Shown one piece after another: positions 46,923 to 59,852 of a stretch of 64,000 bases of DNA. Numbering within the stretch: the first letter of the stretch is position 1; every line of letters starts with the position of its first letter. The notes under the pieces were generated by a model. It searched no databases and was not told the origin of the DNA. It saw only the letters and a list, made by a program, of their open reading frames with translations. The translations under genes and the position numbers were made by a program. This DNA is from Clavulina sp. PMI_390 (lineage: Eukaryota; Basidiomycota; Agaricomycetes; Cantharellales; Hydnaceae), in the NCBI GenBank assembly GCA_015039315.1, contig WIDE01000014.1:440130-504129 (forward strand). The letters run 5' to 3'.

Positions 46923-49900
46923 ATGGCGTTGCTTTTCTCAAACGGCCAAAACAGTCACAACGCTCCGAGTGCCTCTACCACTGGCCTTTTTGCGCGTCCC
47001 ACTCTCTCTTCGTCTTGGGAGAATCTCTTCACTGCTCCCTATCACCCCCCCGGATCGCAACGAAAACGACGGCCGTCTCGTACGTCCTCAGTTGGCTCGG
47101 CGGCGCAGCGCAAATCGAAGCCGGCACACTTTTTGGCGTCATCCTCTCCTATTTCCATGCTGCCATCGGGATCGGCGACAGCGACACACGGTGGTAGGCT
47201 CGCTGATAACGCTGCTTCTTTTCCTCAAATGATTCTTTCTTACTCGCAACCCTCTTCAGTCTCTGGACACCAAGCTAACCATCCTCAAGTTCACTGGAAC
47301 GCTCCAGAGGTCGTACTCCGCCACGGCGGTTCGCCCATCCCACACGTGCAGACTTTCAGCACAGGCGGTGACCACGTACTCCATCCCTCTCTAGTTTCTC
47401 CCTCCTTGATGCCGTCGTTCGATTTCACCACTTCTTGGGAAGGAGGATTGGCACCAGACATGGGAAGACCTGCCACAACCACTCGGCCGCCGCCCTCCTC
47501 ATCCATGACTGCGACTCTTCCCGCGCATAATGGGCCGTTCTCAATAGTGATCCCAGAGCACCCAGCTACGGGTTCGACGCACGTCTCAACGCAAGTTCCT
47601 CAATCCCATCAACAGCATCGCCATGTGGGGGCTTCAATTGTGACCCACCCTGCGTCGGCCGACGTCTATCCACCCCAGTATGATCCGCAATGGCTAGCCC
47701 TGTTCACGTCTACTCCAACGTCATCCTCAGAGACGTTGAGTCATTCTGGAGAATTCGTCCAAGCCTCCTCACAGGCGCTCTCTACCCCTCGAGATTTTGG
47801 TCCTTCTCCGTTTACACGAGGGCCAGTGATGCCCCCTCTACCTCAGCCACTCGCTGCGGGTGCCTACCCTCCCGTCCCTCTGTTCGATCCAACTCTCTCC
47901 TCGCACCTTCAATCGAAATCCTATGCCCCAAATACTGGCAGTGCTGTTTCGCAAATCTACCCTGCCACCATGGATGAGCAGGCGGTTCTGCGCCTTCGCG
48001 AGCGGGCGCTTGCTGGGGTCCATCAACTCGAAGAGCATGTACCGGTGTCTCGCGAGCCCGGCATACAAGATGCCGTCATGACCTCGAATGGGGTCGGCTT
48101 TTCAGGACAGGGAGCCAGTCCTCAGTGGGGTGTATATTTCACCCAGCAGTCGTTCCCTGCATCGCTACCTGACACGTTCTCATCTGATCCCTATCCTCAA
48201 GATTACAGTAGCTCAAGTAGTCGTCTAAGCATACCTTCCACGCTGCCCCAAACATCAGGGGTGACCCCACCTGGCTCCCTGCCTCCCAATTCTGGTGCCT
48301 CATCACTCTCCTATGATTCTTTCTATCATGAGTATGGGGTCAACCCCACGTTTACTCAATCTCCCCCATGGGAGTCTCCATCTCATGCTGAGACGATATT
48401 TCATACTCCGTCCTTTGGCTTATCTGGCTCCCCAAGTACGGGTAATCCTCGTGCCCAGGTACCGGGCGACGTCTCCGATTTACAACCGACTGCTTATACC
48501 ACTCCAGCTCAAGCCGCAGACGCGTCAAGCCAGTCCAGCGCAGTGATGCAATGCATCTCTTCTCACATCTCTTATTCTCAGCATCCGCATGATCGCCCCA
48601 GGATTGGTGCTCGAGACCGTCTTCGTGCGAACGTGCAGGATTCCATCACCTCCTCTACTCATCCTTTCCCTTCCCCTGTCCCTCCCCCCCACAATGACCA
48701 TATTGACTACACCCATTACGCCGATCTTCACTCTGCATCTCTAACAGACGCTCGTCTGCTCGAACGGCCCGTCTATGCTAAGCAAGACACCTCCCAATCT
48801 AGGCAGAAGCCGTCCTCCTCTGATTATCTCAGACCGTTACAAGTTGGGCCATCACGAGTGGCCCGAGTTGAACCACCAGCGAATCAGGAGAACACCTTAC
48901 CAGTTCCCACTGTTTTGTACGGTAGCGATCTTACACCAGATTCGGCAGGTTCTGGACCATCGCTCCCGAGGCTGTCATCACGTTCTCCTCGTCGGGAACT
49001 CGACGCGCCAGATGACCCTAGGGACCGTGAAAATGCTAAGAATCGTCGGCTCTCGCGCCCTGATTGGGTCCCACAGTCCTTTGAAGGTGCGAGCAATACG
49101 GCACTGGATGTGCCGGGAGCTTCGATAGAATTGGCTACTCAGGCTAACGCTGTCACTCAACCCCTGGGTAAAAGGATAAGTCGTGCTGGAAAATTCCACA
49201 CGAATACAGGATGTTTCATGTGTAGGGAGCGCCGTAAAGTAAGAGTTCAAAGCTGTTGTTCGTGTGTTTGCTGACTGAGGGATTTTTCCAGAAATGCTCT
49301 CCACCCCCTGACGAGCGAGGTCCGTGCGCGGCTTGTATACGTTTAGGATATGACTGTCCTGGTGGTTACGTAAGTATTGAGCGCTGGATGTACTTCTTTC
49401 GATAATCTAATCATCTGCTTACCTCGGATTCCGCAGGGCCTCCCTAAACCTCCAGGTATGAAGTATCTAAGCGCTAAGGAACGTGATTCCAGACGACGTC
49501 CCCAGCAAGGCAACCATGGCGCTCGTGCCTGCCAAGGCTCTCCGAGTTGCACTACCCCCGGTGACCCTGTAGTACTAAGTACCACGAGGGTCGGTCCCCT
49601 TCATGCACTCCCCAACTTGCGTCCACCCTCGCGCCCTATATTACAACTTTCAACGCCTTCCATTGAAGTTACTGCTCCATCTAGGCCAGCTTCTACCATT
49701 CCCTTCCAGCCCTTCACTCCTGACGGCACACCTTCACCGTCTACGCAGTTCTCATTATCCTGTCCCCCCACTCCCGCTTCAACCTGTTCGGCGCCGAGCA
49801 TGGCCCTGACTGCCTCCCCTGCGCTTTCGTCAACCTCTGGTCTTTCTGATCTTTCTGGTCCACCATACATGTCGAATTTCGAATCTGGGGAGGGACATCC

Positions 49901-50231
49901 TGACGCGGCGGCTGTGAGCCTCGGACGCGATACCATGGCCGAATCGTCATCGAGTAACCCGTACTTCCTCTTTGAAGGCGAGTCTGGGACACAGATATAT
50001 CACCCGACTTCCCACCAGACATCTAGCGCTGTGTCCCCTCGTCTCCAAGTCCCAACACTACCAGTTTTCAGTCCTCAGCAGAACGGTTCGTTCGAAGCAG
50101 ACCCAGCACTTCCTGGGTTGATGTCAATCATGCCTACTGATCCATCGAAGTGCCAAGAAACTGCTGAGAACGGAGATCAGAGATCATTTCATTCCGTCGA
50201 CGCAAGCTCTACCCTCTCACAGTGGATATGA
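46923..50231 (+). CDS. Zn2Cys6 protein with central zinc cluster (type 1), intact
   Basis: The longest intact member, 1062 aa. Exons are 46923-49238, 49292-49369 and 49437-50231, all introns phase 0. The first 760 residues are Ser/Pro/Gln/His-rich and probably disordered, with basic patches near the N-terminus (GSQRKRRPSR) and before the cluster. The cluster is R-A-G-K-F-H-T-N-T-G-C764-F-M-C767-R-E-R-R-K, then K-C774-S-P-P-P-D-E-R-G-P-C784-A-A-C787-I-R-L-G-Y-D-C794-P-G-G-Y. The tail starts GLPKPPGMKYLSAKER and is Thr/Ser/Pro-rich with a Glu-containing end. No fungal_trans domain. It serves as the reference copy for the damaged type-1 genes at 30189 and 57310. Expected nuclear, DNA-binding; target unknown. 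Confidence 0.82.
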
Positions 50232-52193
50232 CCATTGCATCCTGATATTATTCGTTATACCGTACCCGTTTCGCTACTGATTCATATTGAATTGTTTTGA
50301 GGATCTATTCTTCAATTTTATTTTCGTTCATTTGTATTAATTTTGTAGTCTTGAGTAGGTGGTTGTAAAGATTAATCGCAGGCGTTTGTTGTTTCCTTCT
50401 CTCTGCTTGTCAAACCGATGTGTACTGTTACTGTATTGTTGCTCATGTATTTAGCTACATGTGTCATATCCATGCCGCTGTTTATTCTGGCTTACAGATT
50501 CCAAAGTTTAATTAATTTGACGTGTCGATTGGGTGGGCTGGATTCTCAGCAAGTTCCACCGAAAGCAAAATCTCGACAACGATTCGTGTTGTTTACCTTG
50601 GGGAATGAGTTAGGCGACGTGTTGAGCGAAGGACTATGGGGTTTTTGAGGATTGATGTCGCTGATTTATTGTGACCTAGGCTCCTTTGAGTTGCTCTTCT
50701 CCTCCGTGGTGCGATCAATCGATGAGAAACAACAACCGAGAGAGGAAACTAGACCGAGGGTGATGACCGTCCAAATGAGGAAAGTGGAGGCAGTGACGCT
50801 GGCGTCCACAAGAAGCCCAACTCACAAGTTCGTCACCCACGCTTTCGGTGAGATGGTGTCAAATGCACATGTTTGCGGGTATGGATTATGTTGGATTGAT
50901 CTCTGGCTCACACGGTAGGACCTATGATGGACTGGTGGTGCTGGTTATTTGGTCATATTGAGTCGGCGGTCTAACATGTCAAGCCGTGAAGAGTGAGTTG
51001 CAACCAACTGACCGACCCTTACCTACACGACACCATTTTCACCTCTGGGATGGTGCCCTGCTGTCGCTCTTACTGAGCTTCTGCCCTGCTGCCGTTGACA
51101 ACAAAACAATTTCGACTCTTGACAAGCATATGTTGATGCACCCATGCTAGCGACGGCCCTATAGGTGGCTAGTCCTCTTTTCGAAATCAGGTTCCTGCCT
51201 ACTTATCGAATGGCTGTTCATGCTGGATCATGATGCTTACTCGAGCTTTGACGTGCTTGCTGTTTTTGGCGTAGTGTCTCGGTCTGAGGGAAAAGACAAG
51301 GCACTTGAGCACTTACTTAGGGCTCCATTACTATTTCTGGCTGCTAGCGTGGGTATGGAGGCTATTGAATATGATTTTTCAGCGAAGGCTCCTGATGCGG
51401 CGGAGCGGAGAGAAAACTGAGCTGCCTTTTGGAGTGATCTAGGGTTCAAAAGTAATTTGGCTTTCAGAATCATAGCCCCCTTCGTAATGAAATAAACGGC
51501 ACATTTCGAATAAATTGAGACAAGTGACCTTAAAAGAAACTATGTTCCCATCAGCGCGCGTGTGCTGGCGTTCACTCCCTCTCCCCCTCACTTGCAGCAG
51601 GGAGATCGTACCTCCTCCCTGTTAGCCCGCCAAGATGAGAATAGCGGAGCCTCGAATCATCGTGCTCGGCTCAACATGAGAACCATCTGGGCATTGTTCT
51701 ACTGCATCGACGTCATCAGCACTCACACTTGTGTTTGGTCTAACCGCTCTTCCAGCATGAACCAGGAACAGCTTTCCTTTTTCATAGAAAATCCCAGTGC
51801 AGCTGGGGTGGCGAAGAGGCGCTCGCACCTGCGGGCCTGTTGATCGGGCCGCATCAAAGGTGTGTTTGTTCTCATTGGCGTCGCGTCCTTCGACACAGCA
51901 ATAACCCTGCTCCTCCACAGGGGCGGCAAAGTTGTTCCATGGCACACATGGCCATGACAGCAGTAAAATGTGTCAAACTCTCTATTATGCGTGAAGAGTC
52001 TATTTAATTATTTTTACCTTGTTTTTTGGTTCAAAGATTAGGCCATTCGCTGTCAATGCTCTCCACTCGACTCCTGTCAATCAACGTCAATCAGCCCAAA
52101 TGTTCAAAAGCGACCCCACATTCCCTTCGCCTCCTTCCTCTCTCCTCCAGGTCCATCTTCTGGGCCCCTGCTACCTCGGGTGCGCGAGTCTGT
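50232..52193. repeat. intergenic flank, repeated upstream of type-2 genes
   Basis: Bases 50985-51420 match 41035-41480. ORFs such as 50418-50648 and 51220-51420 have no recognised family and lie in repeated non-coding DNA. The last ~170 bases before the ATG at 52194 hold a block (AATCAACGTCAATCAGCCCA) also found before 42202 (AATCGACGTCAACGAACCCA). Confidence 0.5.
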
Positions 52194-54636
52194 ATGCCAC
52201 GCAGGCCATCTCATATCTCCCCGGACCACAACAGCCCCTCCCAGGAACACACGAGCGCAGAGCGCCCGATCGTTCCTGTCACGGCGCTGCAGTCGGGGGC
52301 AGATACGTATGGCAATGGCGGGTTTGCCCTGCCTGGCTCCATTCTCCACGCCTTCTCGTCTCACCCTCGCCCTCCTACTCCATTGGGACACCAGCCCGCC
52401 GCACATCCAAATCCTCAAAACGACACCGAACAAAGCGGTGCCCGTCGTAGCACGTTGGGTCCGCCACATCCTCAATCCCTCCCTCTCGATGGTCTTCACC
52501 CATTTCAAGGACTCTGCGCTCCATTATTCCGTCACACATCTCCTATGGCCAGCTACCCGCCCAGTGCTTGTATGACACCGTGGCTGAGGCCAGCCACGCG
52601 TGATGGAGAACCGGTAATAGGTCACCAATACCACACGACGTTATCCCTGGTCTCCCAACAGCAGCATACGACTTCTGGCGATAGGATTTTGTCACCTGCC
52701 CCCGCTCAGGGCATGACTACACTAGGGTATCAAAACCTCCCACTCATCCATCGTTTATATCCCTATCTCTCTCTTCAAACACATGTTCAAGCGACACCCT
52801 TGACGGGGTCCAACTTGACCATCTCTCCTACCTCCCCTGCAAGCCCCTCCCCTACACGCTATGCGACCCTCATCAGGCACCGTGCCGACCCCAGCCATCC
52901 GTCCCTTGCAGCAGAGACATTGTTCCGACGTAGCCTCGACCCAACAGATTACTCAATCCACCAATCGAGTACTGTGTGGGATGGGCGAATGGAAGACATC
53001 TCTCTCTCTCCACCAGTATCAACACGCCGCCACCCCTACGATGGTATAGACAGTTTCCTTGAACTCCCTTTCGACACCTTAACCTCACCTCCTAACGTGC
53101 AGGTTGAAGATAGGGCGCCTGCACTGCCCTCGGGTCGGTCTGAACAACAATTCGTCCCGAATGGTTTTGATCAACTGTCCGCTAGCACCAGGGATCCAGC
53201 AATGGAGACTCGATCTCATCTCCATGCCCAAACACCAAATTCGTTTCCCTCATCTGCTCATCCCCAAGCGACATATCTCACGGCCAATCCACCGACTGCT
53301 TCTTCTCCAAAGCAATCTACCTTATTCACTGATAGGCAGGTGTTCTCGAACAATTTTGGGACGCATCAAGCTGGTTTGGCCCAGCGTGAGGGTATTGTCT
53401 CGAAGTTGATTGCTTTGGGCAAACTGTACAACACCTTTATTCCTAACGATGTTGACCCCCTTGCAAAATTAATGGATCCTTCCTTGCTGTCTGACGTGCC
53501 AAGCCTCCGGCCACGATCTCCTCCCGAGCAGGATGAGGATGATGTCCGAAAATGCAAGCGGATCAAGAGAGAGTACGGCAGTGCCGTCTCCAATTCTCGG
53601 CTCGGCCTCAGTGGAGAAAGTTCCGGTTTGAACGCCACTTTGCCAAAGCCAGGCGTCGGTCAGATTCACTCTCTTGATGGTTGCTGGATGTGCCGAGAGC
53701 GGGGGAAGGTATTATCTAGCACTATGTTTAATATGGACCACGCTGATAACCCGTGTTCAGAAGTGTCCTCTGCAGTGCAACCCGCAAGGTTGGTGCTTAG
53801 AATGTGTCCGGCTCGGCCTCGATTGTCCTGGCGGATATGTAAGTGTGTCTGAACCAGAGTTGCTGCCGTGTAAACTGATAGAAATGCATTTGGGCTCTGA
53901 TTTCCCACAACTCTATTAGGGGAAACCAAGGCCAAAAGGAAGTGGATCTCGGCAAGCTAGAACTAAAAATTCACAAAGAAGCAAGAATCGACGCAGTCAA
54001 CGCGCAGTGGAACGAGTGGTCGTTGAAATTTCAATGACCACCGACAGTGATTCAGCCTCTGCCATTCCCCCGAGTCAACATCCTACAACTCCCTTGGATG
54101 CCACGCCACTTTCTTTGCCTGGGCCCTTGTCAAACGTTAATCTTACACCGCCTTTCCACAGCCCCGATCTGAATTCATTAGAGCCATCGTCTCTTTCTGC
54201 ATCCCGATCGCCAGCCCCCATCTTAACTCCTATCACCGCATCAAGGCATACGGCAACGGGGCTAGAAGCTCCGTTGTCGGCACCGTTAGATAGCAGCATG
54301 TCCAGATTTGCTCTTCGTGACATTCATCCAGGAGAATCGCGATCTGAAGTGCTTCCGTTGACGTTTGTCGAAAGTTCATTCACATCTGACTTGTTTGTGC
54401 CTCCCTCGACGCCGCAGACAGCAAATATGAGCTCTGAGAGCTCTCATCCATCGTTTCCGAATCCGCCCCTTCATTTGCACCAGCCAACGACTCCCCTTTT
54501 CAGTTTTGAGCCCTCGTCGCCGAGCTTGGCCGTTTTGCCCTCGGAAGAAGACCAACCCAACCGCGGTCCCGCGCCGCGCGTCTGTGATTTTTCGGATTTG
54601 GGCGACTGGTTCCAGGATCTAAGCAAATTTGAATGA
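52194..54636 (+). CDS. Zn2Cys6 protein with central zinc cluster (type 2), intact
   Basis: Predicted 769-aa nuclear regulator. Exons are 52194-53708, 53761-53838 and 53920-54636, all introns phase 0. A Pro/Ser-rich N-terminal half leads to a basic segment (RKCKRIKREYG, a candidate nuclear localisation signal). Then G-V-G-Q-I-H-S-L-D-G-C497-W-M-C500-R-E-R-G-K is followed by the 26-codon exon K-C507-P-L-Q-C-N-P-Q-G-W-C517-L-E-C520-V-R-L-G-L-D-C527-P-G-G-Y. The tail begins GKPRPKGSGSRQAR, stays Ser/Pro-rich and ends in an acidic-aromatic stretch, CDFSDLGDWFQDLSKFE, which resembles a transcription activation segment. The start is set by analogy with the copy at 42202; an in-frame ATG at 52056 would add 46 residues. 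Ligands and frame are intact. Confidence 0.82.
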
Positions 54637-57309
54637 GTTTTTCCTGCACCTGAGGTTCGCTTGAGACCCCCGTCTCGTATTCCCGCGATCTACATGCTTT
54701 TTTTCGGTTGTTCTTCATGCGCAGTTGTTTTTTTGTCGATGTTTTGCGCCTGGTTAGCTGGTTCGCTAGTTTTCCCTTTGATATCCCACCTTTTTGTGTT
54801 GCTTACCTGGTAGCCGCAGCTCGTGCTTTCTTGTTTTTCACAAAAGTTTTCGTCGCTTTTCGGATCCTTTTTACCGCTTTTCTTGCCTCTTGCGAGGATA
54901 TACCCACGTTTTTTTTTTTTGTATCTTTCCTTTCGTAGTGTGGCTCTTTGTCCTCATGCAAAGCCCCATTCAGTATGGACAATGTACAGTTGGCCCAACA
55001 CCTGAAAATTTTGTGCACTATGCACATCATGGACTTCAGTAGCCGCAGGTCACGATCTGAAAAGTCCGATCGTCATTTGAAGCGCGTAGTTATATGCAAT
55101 ATCTTTGTCGAAAAAGCTCCGTTGAGACCCTCTTTCACGCCAGGCTAAGCGATGGGAAAGGAATGGAGGCGAAGACTGCTTTAGATCGTGAGCCGTAGAC
55201 TAGACAGGGCCGAAGTCCCTGTTACTGCTCAATTGCCCCATTTCTATCGTCAGTTTGGGTTGATGATCCAGCATTAGTGCCTCAATGACTCGCGACCTTC
55301 TATCGCCACGCTACTGGGGCGTGTCTGCTTTCGTTTCCCAGCAGATTCCCTGCGCCAACGTTTCGCCTAGGAGTACAGTGTGGAACGAGCGTCTGAGCTG
55401 TACAGTATGGAGCAAGCGGCACGGACAGGAGCTCTAGTGCAGCTCAAATATATTGGATCTCCACTCGTATACCGCGACGGAGGACGACCGAGTCATTGTT
55501 AGTGAACCCATTGGAAATCCTGGGTCCTTTAATTACAAGGCTAGTGTTGCCATTAGAAACCTTTCAGGAGCAAATTAGTCCTTTTAATGTGATGTGAGGA
55601 GAGATCTGATGCTATGATCAACCAGGCCCTCACTGCGATTGCAGTGATACAATGAATGCTCGGGGGTAATGCTAGATGCTAGTCAGCGACGAACTACGTG
55701 GAGGAATCAGCCGTTCTACTGTATTGACCCAACACGAGGACAAATTTGTGCTTCAACACTGATGCCACGCGCAGCCGCAAATAGCTATTGGAATCATTGC
55801 CACCACCACTCTAACTTGTGCTACAGCGCCACAAATGCTATATCGCATCAATTTCGGCGTGGTGGCTTTGGCCTTCATTTGGCAATGAGCCTCCCATATG
55901 TTCATGCCTCACCATGATATTGAGAGGTCAGCACTGAGGCCAAAGGAGTCAGGTCCGGAAGTCGGAAGTTCATACCCCACGATGTAGGACGATCCAGCGT
56001 TAAATTTGCCCCTTTTCAGAAACTGACCTCAGCCGATTAACCTACGGCCATGCTTTGGATAATGACTGACGATCATTTGTCTTTGTTTGGCCCTGAGTAA
56101 TTGATTCGGCTTCTCCAGTTGTTCAACCTGTTCCTCAACGCGTGAGTGTGATGAGTTGCAGTCCAATCCTTAGTCCCTTACTCCTCTCACATTTTATCGC
56201 GTAATGTTCTGCTGCCAATATCTTGAGAATTTTGCCATGTTCGTCTCCGAAAAAAAAAACCACACATTGGTGCTCTAGATATGCATGATCTCCTTGACCT
56301 TACAGCAACTCAACAAGGGCCATCCAATCCCGATAAAAACAAACACCTGGATGATCTTCAGATGGCTACTACTCGGCTCTGATGCATCCTCTTCTTGTCT
56401 ATGGTGACCTTACTCTTCTTAGCACGGTACCTTGGTTCAAGGCTGAAGACAAAGAGGTAGATCTGCTGAAGTTTTACTTGAAGCGTGCATTTTCCATATC
56501 AGGCACCAATGTGGGCGTTGGGGGCTTCAATTAATGTGAATCCTGAACTGCAGAGCTACCATTAGAGTGGAAAGAGAGAATGCAGTAAGCACTCCGCAGG
56601 AGGCTGGATTTGGCGTATTCGGCATAGCTGATCGACAATGCCCATGAAGAAATAAAATAGTGGCTATTCTTCGGAAAGCATAGGGCCGTGGTTGGGTAAG
56701 AACGTACATCACGAGCCACTCCGTGTGGTCTTATTACCCTTCTTCACCTTGCGTCGCTCCCCTTCTTTCCCTCCTCCTCGCTTAGCGGACGTATCCCCTT
56801 GAAACTTCCTCAAGACCCAAATATACGAAACATACCTTCGTGATCTTCGAGGTCTCGATCGTACATGCTCAATTGCGTCTCTTAATCTGAACCGCGTCTG
56901 ATGTTTTGCCCCTAGGTGACTGCTCGGTCGTGGCTCATGTCCTCGTTTACCATCACCAAGCCCAATCATCTCTCACGTTCATACCAGATGTGTTCCTTCT
57001 GCCCATGTGAAATCGGGGATCCCTTCGCTAACGGGCTCTAACCCTGCTGAGACAAGGATGTAGCACTTGCTACGAGGCCGCTCGCTCGAGGAAAAACACG
57101 GTGTATGCATGGCTTAGGGCGACACACACAGCTTCTATAGAAAAATATTCCTAGCGCTTTTCCTGAAACGTTATAAATAATCAGCAGCGAGGACCTCTGT
57201 GCGTTACCTTTCACTCATTTCTTTTCCTGTCTAGCACTGTCGCCCTTTTGCGCTCCTTCGACCGCTCGACGCTCTTCTCCTCCCCTCCTCCCCTCTTCCT
57301 CGTCTCCAC
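54637..57309. repeat. intergenic flank between the last gene pair
   Basis: Contains the conserved 3' box (54942-54967) within a T-rich stretch. A GTGATGAGTTGCAGTCC-like block near 56146 recurs at 28626, 45870 and 50990. A block at about 56500-56700 is weakly similar to the upstream flanks of the other type-1 genes. No supported gene. The pyrimidine-rich leader just before 57310 is typical of the array. Confidence 0.5.
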
Positions 57310-59852
57310 ATGGATACCTCTTCTTCGAGCGTTCGTCGTGTGGGCTCGTATACCCACGACAAACCCAGACCTACGTACCCTTTGGCGCCATCAGCCCGTT
57401 CGGCAATGCTATTCCTTGAGCTGATGACGGGAATATCAAGCGGTAGGCTCCCCAGATCCCCCCATTCCCCTCCACCCACATCCATAAATATCCCCTTGCC
57501 CCAGCCCCCTTCATCGACGCAACAGGAAGCCGCGATGCCTTATGGTCTTCACGATGACCTGGGAGGCACCATCCTCTCTAATGCGTCCCTAGACACACAT
57601 GTACAGACGAGCAGGTCACACAGCTCCATCCATCCATCCCTTCAATATATCTCCCTGGGAGAATGTGTGGCGCGGGAGGGAACGAGCTCTTCACCAACCA
57701 CGCAACCACAGCCTCCGCCGTTGAAAATTGCGGGCTCCCTTGCGCTTCGTCGTCTGGCGGTAAGGGCCTCATCAGTAACCCCAGCTATGAGCCTTCCCCC
57801 GCAGATAGTCTCGCAGCCCTCCTCCCGGTGTCCCCGCCGTACCACTGACTCGGTCCCCTTTACTACACCCACGTCTTTGAGTCTTCAGGCGACCCTCTGG
57901 GCACCTTGTGGACATGTTGAAGCCGCTCCTTTCTTAGGTGAGGCAACGATTCAGCTCAATAACCTTCCAACAGACCGTTCATTGCACACCTATGATGCTG
58001 TTTGGTCGGCACTACCGCCAGATCTGTCCTGGCTGCAGAATGTACCATCGTCACCCTTGGCTCATCATGAGACCATGATACGTCCATCTGGCTACTCAGA
58101 GTCAACCTTCGACTCACATCATGGCCATCCTTCTCCTGACCGTACTGAACGGCCGGCGATGGCCGCTCGATTCTCCTCTCTCCCCTCCTATCCTGTCCCC
58201 CCGTTCCCCAACCAGCCATCTCATCCATTGCCTCCTCTAAACACCGGATCATCCCTCCGCACAGCTGACACCCTCCCTGCGACCTCGCCAGCCAATCTCG
58301 CTGTTGGTCAACATTACTCGGAGTTTAACACCGCTGCCATAGATAGAGACAAGTCATTTGACATTTCACGGTCGGATTATGACACAGCGCGACGAAAAAA
58401 AACACGTGTCTTCCTGTCTTGTGGTCAGGGTGAACCATATACCTCTACGATGTCAAGCGAGATAGAGGTGGCTCTACAAACATTGCAACATCCCCTGGCA
58501 TCATATGGGGTGGATGCACAATACACTGGACAACCTCCATCGCCGTCCCAGCATGCCTTGAGGGCTACTGCTAATCCTAGGTCCTACAATGACCGACGTG
58601 ACAATTCTATCATTCCCTTCCTGCAGAACTCGCCATCGAGCGTTAGCGGACCCAGTAATCCGATTCAGGCCACTAGTGCGCCAGCAATTTCGCCATTACC
58701 CCGCCATTTACCGCAGCACGGCGTTGCTACAAGTGTTTTCAACCGCGCGTACGGTGGGACTATCTCTCAGATGCTTCAATCATGTGATGCAATAGCATCC
58801 GTGCCTCTCTCTCTCCCTGGAGCCGCTGCTACGATGCAAGGTAGAGGCATTTTGTCCATTCAGCCGCCACATAGCCCCGGCGCCATGCGCCCGATAGTGA
58901 AGACTTCCCGGAGTGGAGCCACAAATGTGCCGCATCAGACCAGCTGTGAGACTCAAGTCATCTCACAACACCACAGTCTCCACCGTCATGCTTCTCACAA
59001 TTTCCCCGAGGCAGAGATCCAGAGCCGGCTTCATGTCGATGAGCGGAATTCTAGCTCTTCCTCTCCTAATCCTTTCCACACATACAATACTCATTTGGTA
59101 AATAACCCGCCCGTTTTTTCTCCTGTTTCCGTAACAGACGCCAGCTCGCAGAGCCGGTCCGCCCCGCCGAGTCAAACCGCTGCCCATTTGAGGCCGGTGG
59201 TGGTTCTAACTTATGATCCTATTCATCAGGATTCTTCACAAGCAGGGCCATCACAGCCGAGGCGACCTGGACGGTCTATGAATGGGCTAAGTACATTGCA
59301 GGTTCCCCCAAGCAGCGAGCCTACTCCCAACACGCCAAATCTCAGTTCGCCCACTCCACGTTCTCCTCGCCGAACCTTTACCATGTTAGATGGTCCTAAA
59401 GATAACGGACGCGCTAAGAAAGCCCGACTCTCGCCCTCTGCTTCGGTCCCATTGACCTCAAGTGGCTCAAGCGATGTTGTGCCGGTTGTTCAGAAGGAGA
59501 TGATACCAGCGGCCGATGCTGACGTGAGCGGTCATCGTCAGGACCTCAGGCTTGGCGTCGGCAAGGTCCACACACTCCTTGGCTGCTTCAAATGTAGGGA
59601 ACGCCGCAAGGTACGGATCGAATGTTAACGGCAAGTTTGCATGTGCCTGATGAGTATGTTCTAGAGATGTACTCTCCAACAGGATGAGCAAGGCCGGTGC
59701 TTAGCGTGCAGGAAATTAGGGTTGGAATGTCCCGGCGGCTATGTAAGTATCTTGCACTAGATAATTATGCCACAGTGACTCTAATACCAGAGCATAAAAT
59801 ACAGGGCCTCCCGAAACCTCGTGATATTAATCCGGTCACCCTAGAGAGGTAG
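57310..59852 (+). CDS. type-1 Zn2Cys6 protein, C-terminally truncated
   Basis: Predicted 808-aa zinc-cluster protein. Exons are 57310-59610, 59665-59742 and 59805-59852. The 755-residue N-terminal region is Ser/Pro/Thr/His-rich. The cluster reads G-V-G-K-V-H-T-L-L-G-C759-F-K-C762-R-E-R-R-K, then R-C769-T-L-Q-Q-D-E-Q-G-R-C779-L-A-C782-R-K-L-G-L-E-C789-P-G-G-Y. The last exon starts GLPKPRDINPVTLER and stops at TAG 59850-59852, whereas sister genes carry 250-265 further residues. The same frame stays open behind the stop to 60305 and still resembles the type-1 tail. The stop is therefore a recent truncation. The DNA-binding part is intact, so the protein could still act, for example as a competitor without the tail. 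That last point is inference. Confidence 0.7.
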
